From Callaeas wilsoni (Eukaryota > Chordata > Aves > Passeriformes > Callaeidae): a DNA stretch of 64,000 nt. The position numbers and the translations under genes were made by a program. Below are positions 12,101-25,000 of the stretch, one piece after another. Location of the stretch: positions 21,264-85,263 of the forward strand of contig VWPU01009731.1 in NCBI GenBank assembly GCA_013398955.1, written 5' to 3'. The notes under the pieces were generated by a model that was not told the origin of the DNA, did no database searches, and saw nothing but the letters and a program-made list of their open reading frames with translations. How positions within the stretch are numbered: the first letter of the stretch is position 1; each line of letters begins with the position of its first letter.

Positions 12101-15100
12101 CATCCAAAGGAAAACTTCAGAAAAACTGAATAAGGCAAAAATCTGGATCTTGGTGTGGTTTAATTGCTTAAAACCCATTTAAAACCCATTTCTATAAATT
12201 ATCTGCTGCTGCTTCCGTGCAAAAAATGAGATATTTGGCTTTCACATTGTCTGTAGGTTTGTAATATTTAATTGTTAAAAAGCTGATACCCAGGGAAGCA
12301 GGAAACAGGAATTTGTTATCCTGCATCCACTGAAATCCAAGGATCATTTTTCATTTCCTTCAGCAGAATTTTTTTTGACAAACCCCAAATTCGTTTGTTC
12401 TTATGCACAGGACTGTGCTTAAATGAGAAACGAAATGCTTAAAACGAGCTTTTATTGATCCCCGTGCTGCCACAGGCACATGGAAAGACCGAATTCCCAT
12501 GAGATTTATCCCTGTGGATGTGCCAGGACTGTGGTAATTTCCAGCATGGCCACAGGTCTGCTGGGCAGTGCGGGATGTGGGGAGTGAATTCCATTTTCTC
12601 TCCAGGAATTACCATCCACGCTGGATAAAAATTAGGGAAGGATTTTCCAGCCCTGTTTCATTGCTGAGATTCAGGCTGAACATAAATTATAAATTATACA
12701 AAGCCATGGAGAACCCCTTGGAATGCTGTTTAAAATTCCTTAATTCAGGGTTCCATTCCGTGCTGCCTTGCAGTTGTGTGGCACAAAATCCATCCTGTGT
12801 GTCCCAAATCCAGCGGATTTCCAGGTGGATGTTCCCAAGGCTGGTCCCTTCTCTGCCCTGTGGGGGCACAAAGGAGGAGACGCGGGAGAGGTGGGGCAAG
12901 AGGGCAGCGCTGCTCCAGGATTTCTTGGGAGTTCAGGGATGCAGGGAGCCTTCCCTGGCACGTTAAACCACCCTGAGCGGGGTCACTGCCCCCTTCTGCA
13001 GCCTGGAATTGTGCCGGGAGTTTGAGCTGAGGAAGCAGGAAACTGTTGGGGAGCATTTGGGAGTTTTTTGCCGTTTTTTCTCCAGTGATTTTCCAGCCAG
13101 GTCTGCTGCTGGCTCCAGGGCCATCACTGGTGTGCAGGGACTGACCGGGATGCTGAGGTGGGATGGGGGGCGGCTCAGGGGTAGGGGCAGGCAGGGCTTC
13201 CCAGCCTTCCTGGATTCCGGCAGAATTCCAGCTCCCTGCCCCTCCTCCCTTCTCCCCAGCTGTGAGAGGATTGGGATTTCCACTGGGGTGGAAGGGGATT
13301 ATGGGACCAGCATCCCAGTGCTGTGGGGTGGGACGTGCTGTTCCATGGGGTGTTCCATGAGGTGGGATGTGGTGCTCCTTGGAGTGGGATATGGTCTTCC
13401 ATGGAGTGTTCCTTGGAGTGGGATATGCTGTTCTATGGGGTGTTCCATGGGGTGGGATATGCTGTTCCATGGGGTGTTCCATGGGGTGGGACATGGTGTT
13501 CCTTGGCATGGGATATGCTCTTCCATGGAATGTTCCTTGGAGTNCGGGGTGTTCCATGGGATGGGATGTGGTGTTCCATGGGGTGGGAGATGCTGTTCCA
13601 TGGGGTGTTCCATGAGGTGTTCCATGAGACGGGATGTGGTGTTCCTTGAGATGGGATATTCTGTTCCATGGGGTGTTCCATGGCGTGTTCCATGGCGTGT
13701 TCCGTGGCGTGTTCCATGGAGTGGGATATGCTGTTCTGTGGGGTGTTCCATGGGATGGGATATGGTGTTCCATGGGGTGGGAGATGCTGTTCCATGGGGT
13801 GTTCCATGGGGTGTTCCATGGANCGAGAGATGCTGTTCCATGGGGTGTGCCATGGGGTGTGCCATGGGATGGGATGTGGTGTCCCGTGGGGTGGGAGGTG
13901 CTGTTCCATGGGGTGTTCCATGGGATGGGGTGTGGTGTTCGGTGGGGGGGGATGTGCTGTTCCATGGAGTGTTCCATGGGGTGTTCCATGGGATGGGGTG
14001 TGGTGTTCGGTGGGGGGGGATGTGCTGTTCCATGGAGTGTTCCATGGGGTGTTCCTTGGGGTGGGATGTGGCAGCTGTGCCCTTCCCACTCCCCCTCCGT
14101 GGTGTCTGGTGGCCCAGATCCCAGACCTTCAACCCTTAAACCTGGCTGAATTGTTTTAAACCTGCTGGAATTGTCTCCTCTGCTTTTCTGGAGCGGTTTG
14201 GGAAGTGGATCTTTCCGAATCTTTCCTCCTCCATTGCTCTCGGCTCCGGCTGAGTTCGAGCGTTGCCTTGCTGAGATGTTGGGATAATTCTTTTGCCATG
14301 GAACTTCCCACCTTAATGAAACTAAAAAGTTCCCACATGCTGCACCAAAGAATTTGGGTTAAGTTCGGATACCTTCTTAATGTTGGATTTTTAGTGCTTT
14401 TTTTACTTTTCCGTGCTCCCATCTTCACCTTCATCACCTTCATCCGGCAATCCCCATTGTTCCTTTGGATGAGCCCACACGTTCATGCTAAAGAGAGCTG
14501 GGGCTCCACTTCCTGCTGGGAACATTCCCATGTTCCCACAGCGGTTTTGCCCCGCTGCTCTTCCCTGGATCTGGCAGAGGAGGGAGATGCCAGGAGCTCT
14601 GTCCCTGGGTGCCCCTCCAAGCCCTTGGGAGAAGGGACACAGGCCCAGGGCAGAGCAGCCGGGCGGTTCCGGAGCCCGGGATCGGTGCTTTGGCTCCTGG
14701 GATGTGCCTCATCCCTCAGCCTATCCCGGGCCCTGCTGAGCCTGCATTCACCCCAAACTCTGCGGGGGCAAAGCTCCAGCTTTGCACCGATCCGTTACTC
14801 CCAGGGCTGTGTAACAAACAGGGATGGATTGCGTCAATTATCTCCTGGATCTTTTGGAATTCACCTGGTCAGTCCTTTCTGACTCTCCCCTCCTGCCACC
14901 ACAGAGGATTCCATGTCCCTCCTGCCTCCAGGCAGGTGTCCAGTTCCTCAAGCATCCCTGCACATCATTTTCCTTGCTGTGGGAACAAGCTCTGTCCCTG
15001 TGACTGTCACTGATCCATCCGATCCATCCACCCCCATGGATGTGGAATTTTACAAGGGGAACACACTCTTCCATTGAGAATCCATCCGCTGCAGGCTCCT

Positions 15101-18100
15101 CCCAGTGAGTGACACCTCAGGGCCGTCTCCTTCTGCTTTGCCACGTGCCAAATTTCANTTTACAAGGGGAACACACTCTTCCATTGAGAATCCATCCGAT
15201 CCATCCATCCCCCTGGATGTGGAATTTTACAAGGGGCACACACTCTTCCATTGAGAATCCATCCGCTGCAGGCTCCTCCCAGTGAGTGACACCTCAGGGC
15301 CGTCTCCTTCTGCTTTGCCACGTGCCAAATTTCAGTCCTGGTGACTGTAAATGGGGCCTCCATTGTCCTCTGGTGTCCCTGCCTGTATCCCAGTGACTCC
15401 AGTGGTAACTGGGCTGCTCAGGTGTCCGTGGTGCCCTTGTGCCACCAAAACCGTCCCTTCTGGACACGTTCCTGGTGGCACTGGGCCGGGGACGCCGGTC
15501 CCTTGGAGCCTCCCTTTCCAGCTGGGATGTGCAGCCTGCTCTTGGAACGCCAGGGAAACACGGATGGACAGAGGGGCAGAGGAGCGCTCCCTGCCCTGCC
15601 TTCCCCGCAGCTCCTCTGGGGCTGAGAGTCGGGAGCGGTCTGGGAGCTCTGGGCCAAAATCCCAACCGGATGTGTTCCAGAAAGGAGGCAAACCCGGCAC
15701 AGAGCTCCTTGCCACCGGGGCTGACAGGAATCCCAAATTCCGTTTTGCTCAGGGAGGGGGCAGAGTTCGAGCCCATCTCTGCTGAATTTTGGAACTGGGG
15801 CTAATGGGAATCCCAGATTCCATTTTGCTCAGGGAAAATCAGTGTTTGAGTCCTTCTCTGGCGCATTTTGGATCTCTGGTCTCGCACACTACAGACCTTC
15901 ACTCTGTCCCTTGTCTTCTCCTCATCCCTGGATGCTGGGACTTGCTGATCTTACCTGGCCAGAAGCCCTTTGAATTTCAGGACTTCCATCAAACATCCAT
16001 GTTAGAATTCCACTTAACCCAGGGCAATGCCTGCAGCTTTCCTTCCCCGTGCCACGCCCTCTAAACTGTATCCAAACTTCTCATCTCCACACCTGGGAGT
16101 CCCCTCTCCTTTTGGAGTCCCACATCCAAAGCTTTCCAACCCAGCCGGCTCTGGGAAATGCAGGATTCTCTTGGCTCTGTGAAATGCAGGATTCTCTTGG
16201 CCCTGCCCAGCAGAGCCAGCAGGGGTTGGATCCTGGATCCCGGATCATGAACGAGGTGGGGTTTCCCTGGAGCTGCCCAGCTCCGGTCAGTCCGGGAGCT
16301 TTGTCTCCCATGGGATCCATCCTGCCCCCGTTGGTTCTGGAGCTGCCAGAGGTGGCTGTGGTGAGGTGTTTGTGCAGGTGCAGCCCCGTGGAAGCTCTGG
16401 GAGCTCCAGCTCATCCCGAATTTCTCCCAGTGGTGGCTGCTCGGCCTCAGGCGCTCGTGGGAGTCTGGAAATCCCAAATTCCTTACCAGTAACCGGTGTC
16501 CCTGTCCATGGGTAGCCACAAACACCTTGTCTCCCATCTGCTTCTCCTCTCTCCTCAGAGTCCTTCCAGGTCTGAGCCCTGTGATTGAGAGGTAGAATTG
16601 TTAGAAAAGTTCATTTGGGCTACACTTCCCACAGAGCCTCGGTTACTGGTAAGTGACCTTTCTTTTAGTTCCAGATTGTTCTTAAAGGGCTGAGAGAACT
16701 CCCACTTTCTGTTCTTGAAGGGCTGAGAGAACCTCCACTTTCTGTTCTTAAAGGGCTGAGAGAAACCCCCTGTTCTGTTCTTAAAGGGCTGAGAGAATCC
16801 CCACTTTCTGTTCTTAAAGGGCTGAGAGAACCCGACTTTCTGCTCTTGAAGGAATGAGAGAAACCCCCTTCCTGTTCTTAAAGGGCTGAGAGAAACCCCC
16901 CTGTTCTGTTCTTAAAGAGTTGACAGAAAGCCTCTCTTTCTGTTCTCAAAGGGCTGAAACTCTCCTTTTCTGTTCTTAAAGAGGTGAGTGAAATCCCCCT
17001 TTTCTGTTCTTAAAGGGCTGAGAGAAACCCCCTTTTCTGTTCTTAAAGGGCTGAGAGAAACCCCCTTTTCTGTTCTTAAAGGGCTGAGAGAAACTCCCAC
17101 TTTCTGTTCTTAAAGGGCTGACAGAAACTCCCCCTTTACTGTTCTTAAAGAGCTGAGAGAAACCCCCTCTTTCTGTTCTCAAAGAGCTGAAACTCCCCTT
17201 TTCTGTTCTTAAAGAGGTGAGTCAATTCCCCCTTTTCTGTTCTTAAAGGGCTGACAGAAACCCCCTGTTCTATTCCTAAAGAGGTGAGTGAATTCCCCCT
17301 TCCCGTTCCTAAAACCCTGAGTGAATTCTCCGTTCCTGTTCTTAAGGGGCTGAGAGAACCTCCCCTTTCTGTTTGTGCTTCTGGGGTCACAACCCGTCAG
17401 GAATCCCACAGTCAGGAAAGCTCCTCAGACCTCACCATCCATCCGCAAAACTTCTGTTCCCTGTGCCCCTTCCTTCTCCCGGCCAGGAATCAGGATTTCA
17501 GGATTTCACCCCACCCCACTGCCCCTTCCCAAGGAGGGAATTGCTCCTGGCTCGGATCCCGGCCGTGGTGCTGCTTCCCGCGGATCCCGATCTTTTAAAG
17601 CCCCACAAACCCCGTTTTTATGGATTTTCCCTTGGAGAACTGGCACAAAGGACAACTCTCAGGGCTTTATCTGGTGACTCTGCTTGGGGTCATCAACTTC
17701 TACCTGCTTGGGTTATTATTTGAAAATTCTCTCTGAGTGTCACCGAAGTGTGATGTGTGGATCGATGGATCCAGGAATATTCCCCAGGTGTTTGGGAAGC
17801 TCTTTGTGCTCAAATTAATAACCAGGGGAAACCCTTCCCATGCTCTGAGCCTGCAGCTTAGGGCACAACAGCCCCAAAATTTAGTACCTGTAAAAACCCC
17901 AGTGGGTTATTTTACAGAAATATGAGAATGAGGATTATTACCAGGGAAAAAGAAGTTGAAATTCCGTGTGTCAGGAGGCTCCCAATGAAAGCAAAGACCA
18001 CTAAGACCCCTCAAATTCCCACATTTGGTATTACTCATATATAAACAGTATCAGTGACATCTTCCTGGCTTTTCTGTAGTTCCATGGATAATACTCTCAT

Positions 18101-19008
18101 TCTGGAAGTGTTTAGCCCTTAAGAACATCACAAGTGGTGTGAAAGATGGAATCTGGGATTAGCAATGGCAGGAATTACTCTAAACCACTCATTCCAGACA
18201 CCGGCACGTCGCTCCTCCTTGGCTGTGAATTCCTCGGTTCAGGAATGTCGCCCCAAAATTGGGATGAGTTTGGGTTTATTCACCTGAGGAGCTTCAGGGG
18301 AAATGTCTCCTTTTTTTTTTTTTTATTTCTCACAAGAAAACATTTTCCATGTGAAAATTCAACACTGTAAAAACAACACAGGCAGTTCTGCTTTTCCAGG
18401 CTATTCCTGTGGATCGTGGTTTTCCTGAAAAATCAACCAGGCCTTACATTAAAGGAAATATTTGTATTGTTAAGCTTTAAAGTTTGGCATTTACCCATGT
18501 GGGGTGCAGGCTCTGGGGATGTGCTGCTCCCAGTCCCATTCCCAGTCCTGTTTCCAGTTCCCTGGGCAAGTTGTTGATCCAGGAAAATCCCAGCCCTGGG
18601 AAGAACAAGGCATTTTGGGACAACGCAGGTTGCCTTAGAGTTGTAACTTAATTTAGTTTGGCCTTTTCCTTAATTAACTCTCTCTGCACCAATTAAAGTT
18701 TCATCCAGAACTGTGAATACATCTTCCCTCAGATTCATAAAAACAATCCCACTGGAAATTCCCAAACCACCCAGTGAGAAATTCCAGCATTCCAGCACTG
18801 AAGCTGCTCAACTGCTCAGCCAGGAATGGCCATCTCTGCCTGGACACTCCATGGTCTCTTCAATTAATGGAAGAGGTGCAGCTTAATCACCTTTTTTAAT
18901 TAGTGATGAGCAGTTTTGCCTTCAGAGGAGTGGGAATGGTGGGACTGGGTTTTGGAATCAGCACTGATTGATCCCAGATAGGATCTGAGCTGCAGTTTGT
19001 GGAAAGCC

Positions 19009-19042
<34 letters not shown>

Positions 19043-22000
19043 CAATAATAATAATAACAATAACAACAACAACCCTCTGTAGCTGTGGTTGACCTTTTTT
19101 TCACGGATGCAGCCACATTTCTGTATTTATCTTGATGCTCAAACTACTGCAGGGTGAGTGCCAGGGATCAGGGCCGTGTTTTGAAGTGAGGACAAAGCAA
19201 ATTCCCTTGGAAATGGAGTTTTTCCTGAGTCAGGGTGTTGGCACGTGTGTTGTTACAGATGAAGGAGAATTTTTCCTGCAAGACACAATTTTAAAAGGAA
19301 AAAAAAAAACAAAAATTGTGTCAGAAAAAGAGGCTGAGACCTGGCTTGGGTGGAAATATTCTAAGCCCAGTGATGATTTTGGGTGCTCCTCATCTTTGAT
19401 CTCAAATTTGTTTTCTTTCAGAGGCTCTTTAAAACCGGGCCTTTTTTGATGTTTAAAAGTTGTATCCAGGGGTCTTGGCAGAGCAAATGAAAAATGCAGA
19501 GTTCTGTGATTCGGTTGGGTTTGGAGTTGGAAAACCAGTGTGGAATGGCCTCGTCCCACATCGGCTCCAAGGGCTGTGGCCACTTCTGCTACTCCCTTTG
19601 ATTCCCAGCTCCGAGTTCCCTGGAGCATCCCAGTGCCCCCCAGAGACAGCTTTCGGTCTGGTCCTGACTTTCGTGTTCCAGCTGCTGCATCCTGAGGTGC
19701 CCAGAGAGGTGGGAATCACCTCCATGGGATGCAGGGTCTGAGTCTGGCACAAAAGGGCTTTTCCCCCCGATTTTCCCCGCGTCCCATTTAGGATTTGGTT
19801 TTGCTGACGCTCCTTTGGTCGCTCCAGTTCTTCCCAGATCCTTCAGCTCCCAAAAGCTGGGAGAGCCTCAGTCCATGGCTGAGCCAGGCCATGTGCTGGG
19901 AAAGAGCAGGGTGAGGTGGGATATTGGGAAGGAATTCTTGGATGTGAGGGTGGGGAGGCCCTGGAAGAGAATTCCCGGATTTGCCGTGGCTGCCCCTGGA
20001 TCCCTGGCAGTGCCCAAGGCCATGGATGGGGCTCGCAGCACCCTGGGACCGTGGGAGGTGTCCCTGCCACGGAACATGGGAATGGGATGGGATTTAAGGT
20101 CTCTCCCCACCCAAATCATTCCTGGACTCCATGATTCTATAAAAACACGCTGTTCAGAAGGTGTTATGGGAAAAAACATCAATGAAGATTCCAAAAATAT
20201 CCCGCCATCCATTCCCATTCCCACTCTCAGATCCCTTTTAGGAAACTGTGTTTAAATGTCTCATTAAAATGCTAATTTTTTTCCCTGCTCCATTTAATTT
20301 TGTCATTTAGATTCACTATGAATATTTATATTATTTTAATTTTTGGTCTGACATTCCGACAAAAATGAGTTTTCCATCATCTTGAAACGTTTCTGTTCCA
20401 AACTTCCAGTGCCCAATAAAGAGAGCTCTGTGAGTGACACTGAGATTCCTCTAAACCTCCCTGGGACCGAGACTTTTTCTTTTTTCTGTTTTAAAAGTGC
20501 AATTTTATTACATTATAGCCAACGGAAAATGTCAGCCTCTCCTCAGTACCAAAGGATGTGATGTCAGCAGTTCTACTTTCCAAATAGAACCCTTAATGTG
20601 GAATATTGATCAAATTAATGATAATAATGATGATAATAAGTGGAATATTGATAAAATATTGCATTTTAGAAAAACTGATTTTTAAAAGCAGTGACACTTT
20701 AGCCATTTCAGTGTGATCAAGATAAACATGCTGCACACAAAGCTGTAAATAAATGATTTTGGAAAGGAAGGATTCACCTTGTCCCAATATTCTCCTTTAC
20801 AGACTGAAGAATTTGCCCTTCACTTTTACCAAGCTCAAAGAACTGGCAGCCTTGTGGCTTTCTGACAACCAGGTAATGCCTTTCAATATTCCCATTTTCC
20901 TTAGGAAAGGGGTTGTAGCCAGGGCTGTAAATGAACCCTGTCACTTAATACAAGATTCAGAAGAATTTTGGAAGGGTTTGCTCCCAGCCCAGCTGTAGAT
21001 TTCCATATCCAGCCATAAATCCTGCTGGGTGTCATTTTTCACCGTGGAAAAATCACCTTTGTGGGATTGATTTTACCGGGATCAGCTTCTGCCTCCTTAC
21101 CAACGTAGTAAATAAAGGGTGAAAGTAGCAAGGGAGCATTTTTGAAGTAGAAATTCAAGATGTTCGTTCCCAAACTCGTTATTATCCCGTCCCACCCTTT
21201 GCTCCATCTGCTCCTCTATCCTTGGCTTCCTCTTCCCTTTTCCCATCCATTCTCCCACCCCTGCGTGTTTTGAACTCAGCTGCAGTCAGGGAGAGTTCAA
21301 ACAAGTCAGAGATGCACAAGGACTGTGGGTCTTGCTTTGGAGAAAACTCATTTCTGTGCCTCTGAAAGATGAGGGGGCCTTTCTTTGTTCCAGGGTTTTG
21401 GTTTAGAGCAGATATTCTTTGGGATTCTATTTTAAACCGAATTATGCAACAGAGAACCCTGAGAAATGCAACGGTTCCAGCAGCAGCTGAGCCCTAAAAT
21501 AAGTCTGAAATGTACATTTAGTTTTAGAGCCGAGCCAAAAATGTGAAAGCTGAAAGGGGGGGGGTAATAGAAAATTATGATTAAATTTTAATGTGTTAAA
21601 TGAGGATTCTTGGGGGTTTTTTTCCCTCTGATTTCCATTTTAAAAATTAGCATTGCCTGGCTGTGCAGCCCAGGCACAGAACACCCCCAGCCCTTTAAAT
21701 ACACAACATTTTCCAGCGTTTTGACTTTCCCGTGGCACAGCACGGATTGATTTCCATTCTCTGGGCTGTGACAGTCGCTCCTGGATCAAGCTTAGAGCAA
21801 AGCAGTGACCAAACATCCCCAGCTGAAGTCAAACACGGCAGGAATTCTCAGGGAATGCTCCATGGAAGTTCCGCAGTGTCTCGCACCAGGTTTGCTCCCA
21901 GGTGAACTGAAAACCACCAGGAATTTACTCCTCCTCGTTAATTAACTCTTTGTTAGGCCTGCCTTAAAAGACACCCCAAGGGGTGTTTAAGAGTGCAGTG

Positions 22001-25000
22001 CCAGGTTTGTGCCTTGATCCTTTTCCCTTGGAGCACCTGGGCAGGATTCCCGATGTTCAGTTCCGGGAATGACGGGAATCGCAGAAGTGAGGAATGGGAG
22101 AGTGTGGGCTTCCAGGCAGGGGTTCAGAGCTGCAGCGAGGCAGGAGTCAGAGCGAGGAATGAATTGTTTATTAAATTTACAATACCATTTATATATTCTA
22201 GTTCCATAAAGCAATTGAACAGTGCTCACACTTCTCCTAGGGTGATTGGTCAAAGTCTCAGACACCCACGTAGAAATGTTTTTACCTAAAATAATGTACA
22301 CGAGGTCAGAAGATACCAGATGTGAATGCTATTTACAAAAACCCTATCTATTGTTTACATAGCTGACACAGCAAAGGAAAAGTTCTCACAGAATGAATGC
22401 AAGGAGAGAAAATTTCCCTGCTAACGGCATTTCAGCATCCACAGGAGAGGAGGCCCCACGCTCCTCCCGGTCCACAGGGAGTTTGTTTTCCTGCAGAACT
22501 GCAGCCAGCCCTGCGCTCCCTGTGCAGGGGAGGCTGAACGCGGTCCCGTTCCCAGCAGTTAACGGAGCTGTTTTCCTGTTCCCTGCAGTCCAAGGCTCTG
22601 ATCCCGCTGCAGACGGAGGCGCACCCCGAGACCAAGCAGCGCGTGCTCACCAACTACATGTTCCCCCAGCAGCCCCGCAGTGATGAAGGTAAAATTCCAG
22701 CAGCTCCCTCTTTGGAGAGGGCAGGGAATTCCAGAGGGAGGGAAAGGAAGGTTCAGCCGTGGCTCCACTGACATTCCAAGGCCACAGGGACATCCCACAC
22801 GGAGGAATCCTGTTATTCCCAGACTGACCTTTTCTGGTTTGCATTTCCAGACCGACGTTTTCTGAACCCCTTTTATTTCCAGAGGGGCTCTGTAGGAGCA
22901 GTCTGAGCCCGGCTCTGGGTGTGCACACACCAGGAATTGTCAGCTCCGGCCGGGAGCTGGGAATGTCCAGCCCCACGGTGTGGGGGCGCAGGGCTCCCAA
23001 ACCTTGCTGGATTGAGGCTTTCCTCCTCCCACAGCTCCATTAAACTGGAGTTTTCACACTCCCCCTCTGCTCCAGGGCTGCCCCAAATGCTGCTGGTGCT
23101 TTCCACCACTCTCATCCCACATTTCTTCCTAACTCTGAAATGATTTCTCACTTCCCATTGTCCAAGGCTGCCCCAAACCCTCCACCACTCTCATCCCAGA
23201 TCTCTTCCTAACTCTGGAATAGTTTCTCAGTTCCCAGTGTCCAGGGCTGCCCCAAACCCTCCACCACTCTCATCCCAGATTTCTTCCTAACTCTGGAATA
23301 GTTTCTCAGTTCCCGGTGTCCAGGACTGCCCCACACCCTGGTGGTGCTTCCCTCCACCCTCATCCCATTTTTATTCCTAACTCTGGAACGGTTTCTCAGT
23401 TCCCAGTGTCCAGGACTGCCCCAAACCCTGGTGGTGCTTCCCTCCACCCTCATCCCATTTTTATTCCTAACTCTGGAACGGTTTCTCAGTTCCCAGTGTC
23501 CAGGGCTGCCCCAAACCCTTGTGGTGCTTCCCACCACTCTCATCCCATTTTTATTCATAACCCCAGAATGGTTCCTCAGTTCCCAGTGTCCAAACCCTGG
23601 TGGTGCTTCCCACCACTCTCATCCCATTTTTATTCATAACTCTGCAATGGTTCCTCAGTTCCCAGTGTCCAAGGCTGCCCCAAACCCTTCACCACTCTCA
23701 TCCCAGATTTCTTCCTAGCTCTGGAATGGTTCCTCAGTTCCCAGTGTCCCCCTCAGACTTTCAAACAATCACCCAAGTGAGCAGCCAGGAAAAGTCTGTT
23801 TGGACCATTCCCATCTCCCTTTCCAACCCCCTGCAGATTTCCAGTCAGACAGTGACAGCTTCAACCCCACTCTGTGGGAGGAGCAGAGGCAGCAGCGAAT
23901 GACTGTGGCCTTTGAATTCGAAGACAAGAAGGAAGAGGAGGAAAATCCAGGGAAAGTTAAGGTAAGTTCTGCTGGGTTTATTCTGGGATTCACTTATTAT
24001 GGACAGGGTTCAATATGCAGGTCTTGAGCTGGACTGGATTTGTGTTTTAAAGGGAATTAACTCTCTCTCGGGAGACAGAATTACTGTCCAGCCACTGCTT
24101 TTTTAGGAATATTTGAATCCCATGGGGGATTCCACATTCCTCTCAAGGTAGAAGTCAAGGAGGTCTTTGTAGCCTCATGGAATGTGCAGTGGAGAGGGCA
24201 TCTCTTGTAAAAAAATGAAGTTCAAACATGAATTTCCTCCCCCAGTTTTGTGAAATTAATGTCATTGCAGAGTTCTCCATCAATCCCTCAATCAGCTGCA
24301 TTGTCAGGAGGATATTTTCAAACCTGTCAGTCTTTACATGGCACGAAAATGTCTCTTTCTTGAATAATACGAAGGAATTATCCCACACTTCAGCCCTGCA
24401 GATTTCTAACTGTGGTAGAACACCCAAGGTAAAATGCAGGGTCAGAAATAAAATCATCTGAGGAGATTTAAATCACATTTTTCTTCTAAAATTAACAGTT
24501 CTCTTGTCAATAGCAATTTAACATTCCATTTAAAACTCGGTGGAAATTCTTGATTTTTCTTTCCAATATGTTTCCCAGTTGGGAATTTTTCTCCAGCTCC
24601 TGTGCCCAGAGCTAATGGACTCTGCTGCTTTAGTGAAACAGAAAATGAAGCCAAAAGCAGCCTTCACCTCACAAGAAATAGATTAAAGTGGAATTTTACC
24701 CTGGATGAATTGCAGGTTTATGGGTCATGCATGGAAAACAGCATCTGGGAAAGTTTTCTGTTGTTCCACCACTTGCTATCAGAATTTTACCCGGGGGTGA
24801 CATGGCTGGAGGTTCCAGCATGAGCATTTTTAGCAGTTTCACCAGACCTTTAAGGGATTAATTTAAATAAATTTAAATTCTCAACAGGCAGTAACCACCA
24901 ACACTGCAGCATTTTATAACAGCAGAAGTTTTCACTTTTTATCTCTCATCAAACTGAACTTTCAGCCAGGCAGATGTTAAAATAAATCCCAGGTAATTGG

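Larger units (their letters stand above)
11861..20802 (+). other. LRRC7: LRRC7 intron, 8.9 kb, repeat-laden
   Basis: Largest intron in the window. Holds minisatellites at 13320-14075 and 16670-17362, a duplication at 15015-15333, an AAT microsatellite and one CR1. 11880-12480 is AT-rich and 17700-19010 is plain intron; no coding exon was found. Confidence 0.7.

Noticed and set aside
12745..14159. Open frames of 160-414 codons on both strands
   Set aside because: Produced by the gttccatggggt minisatellite; histidine/proline or glycine/tryptophan repeat peptides with Ns inside and no homologue recognised.
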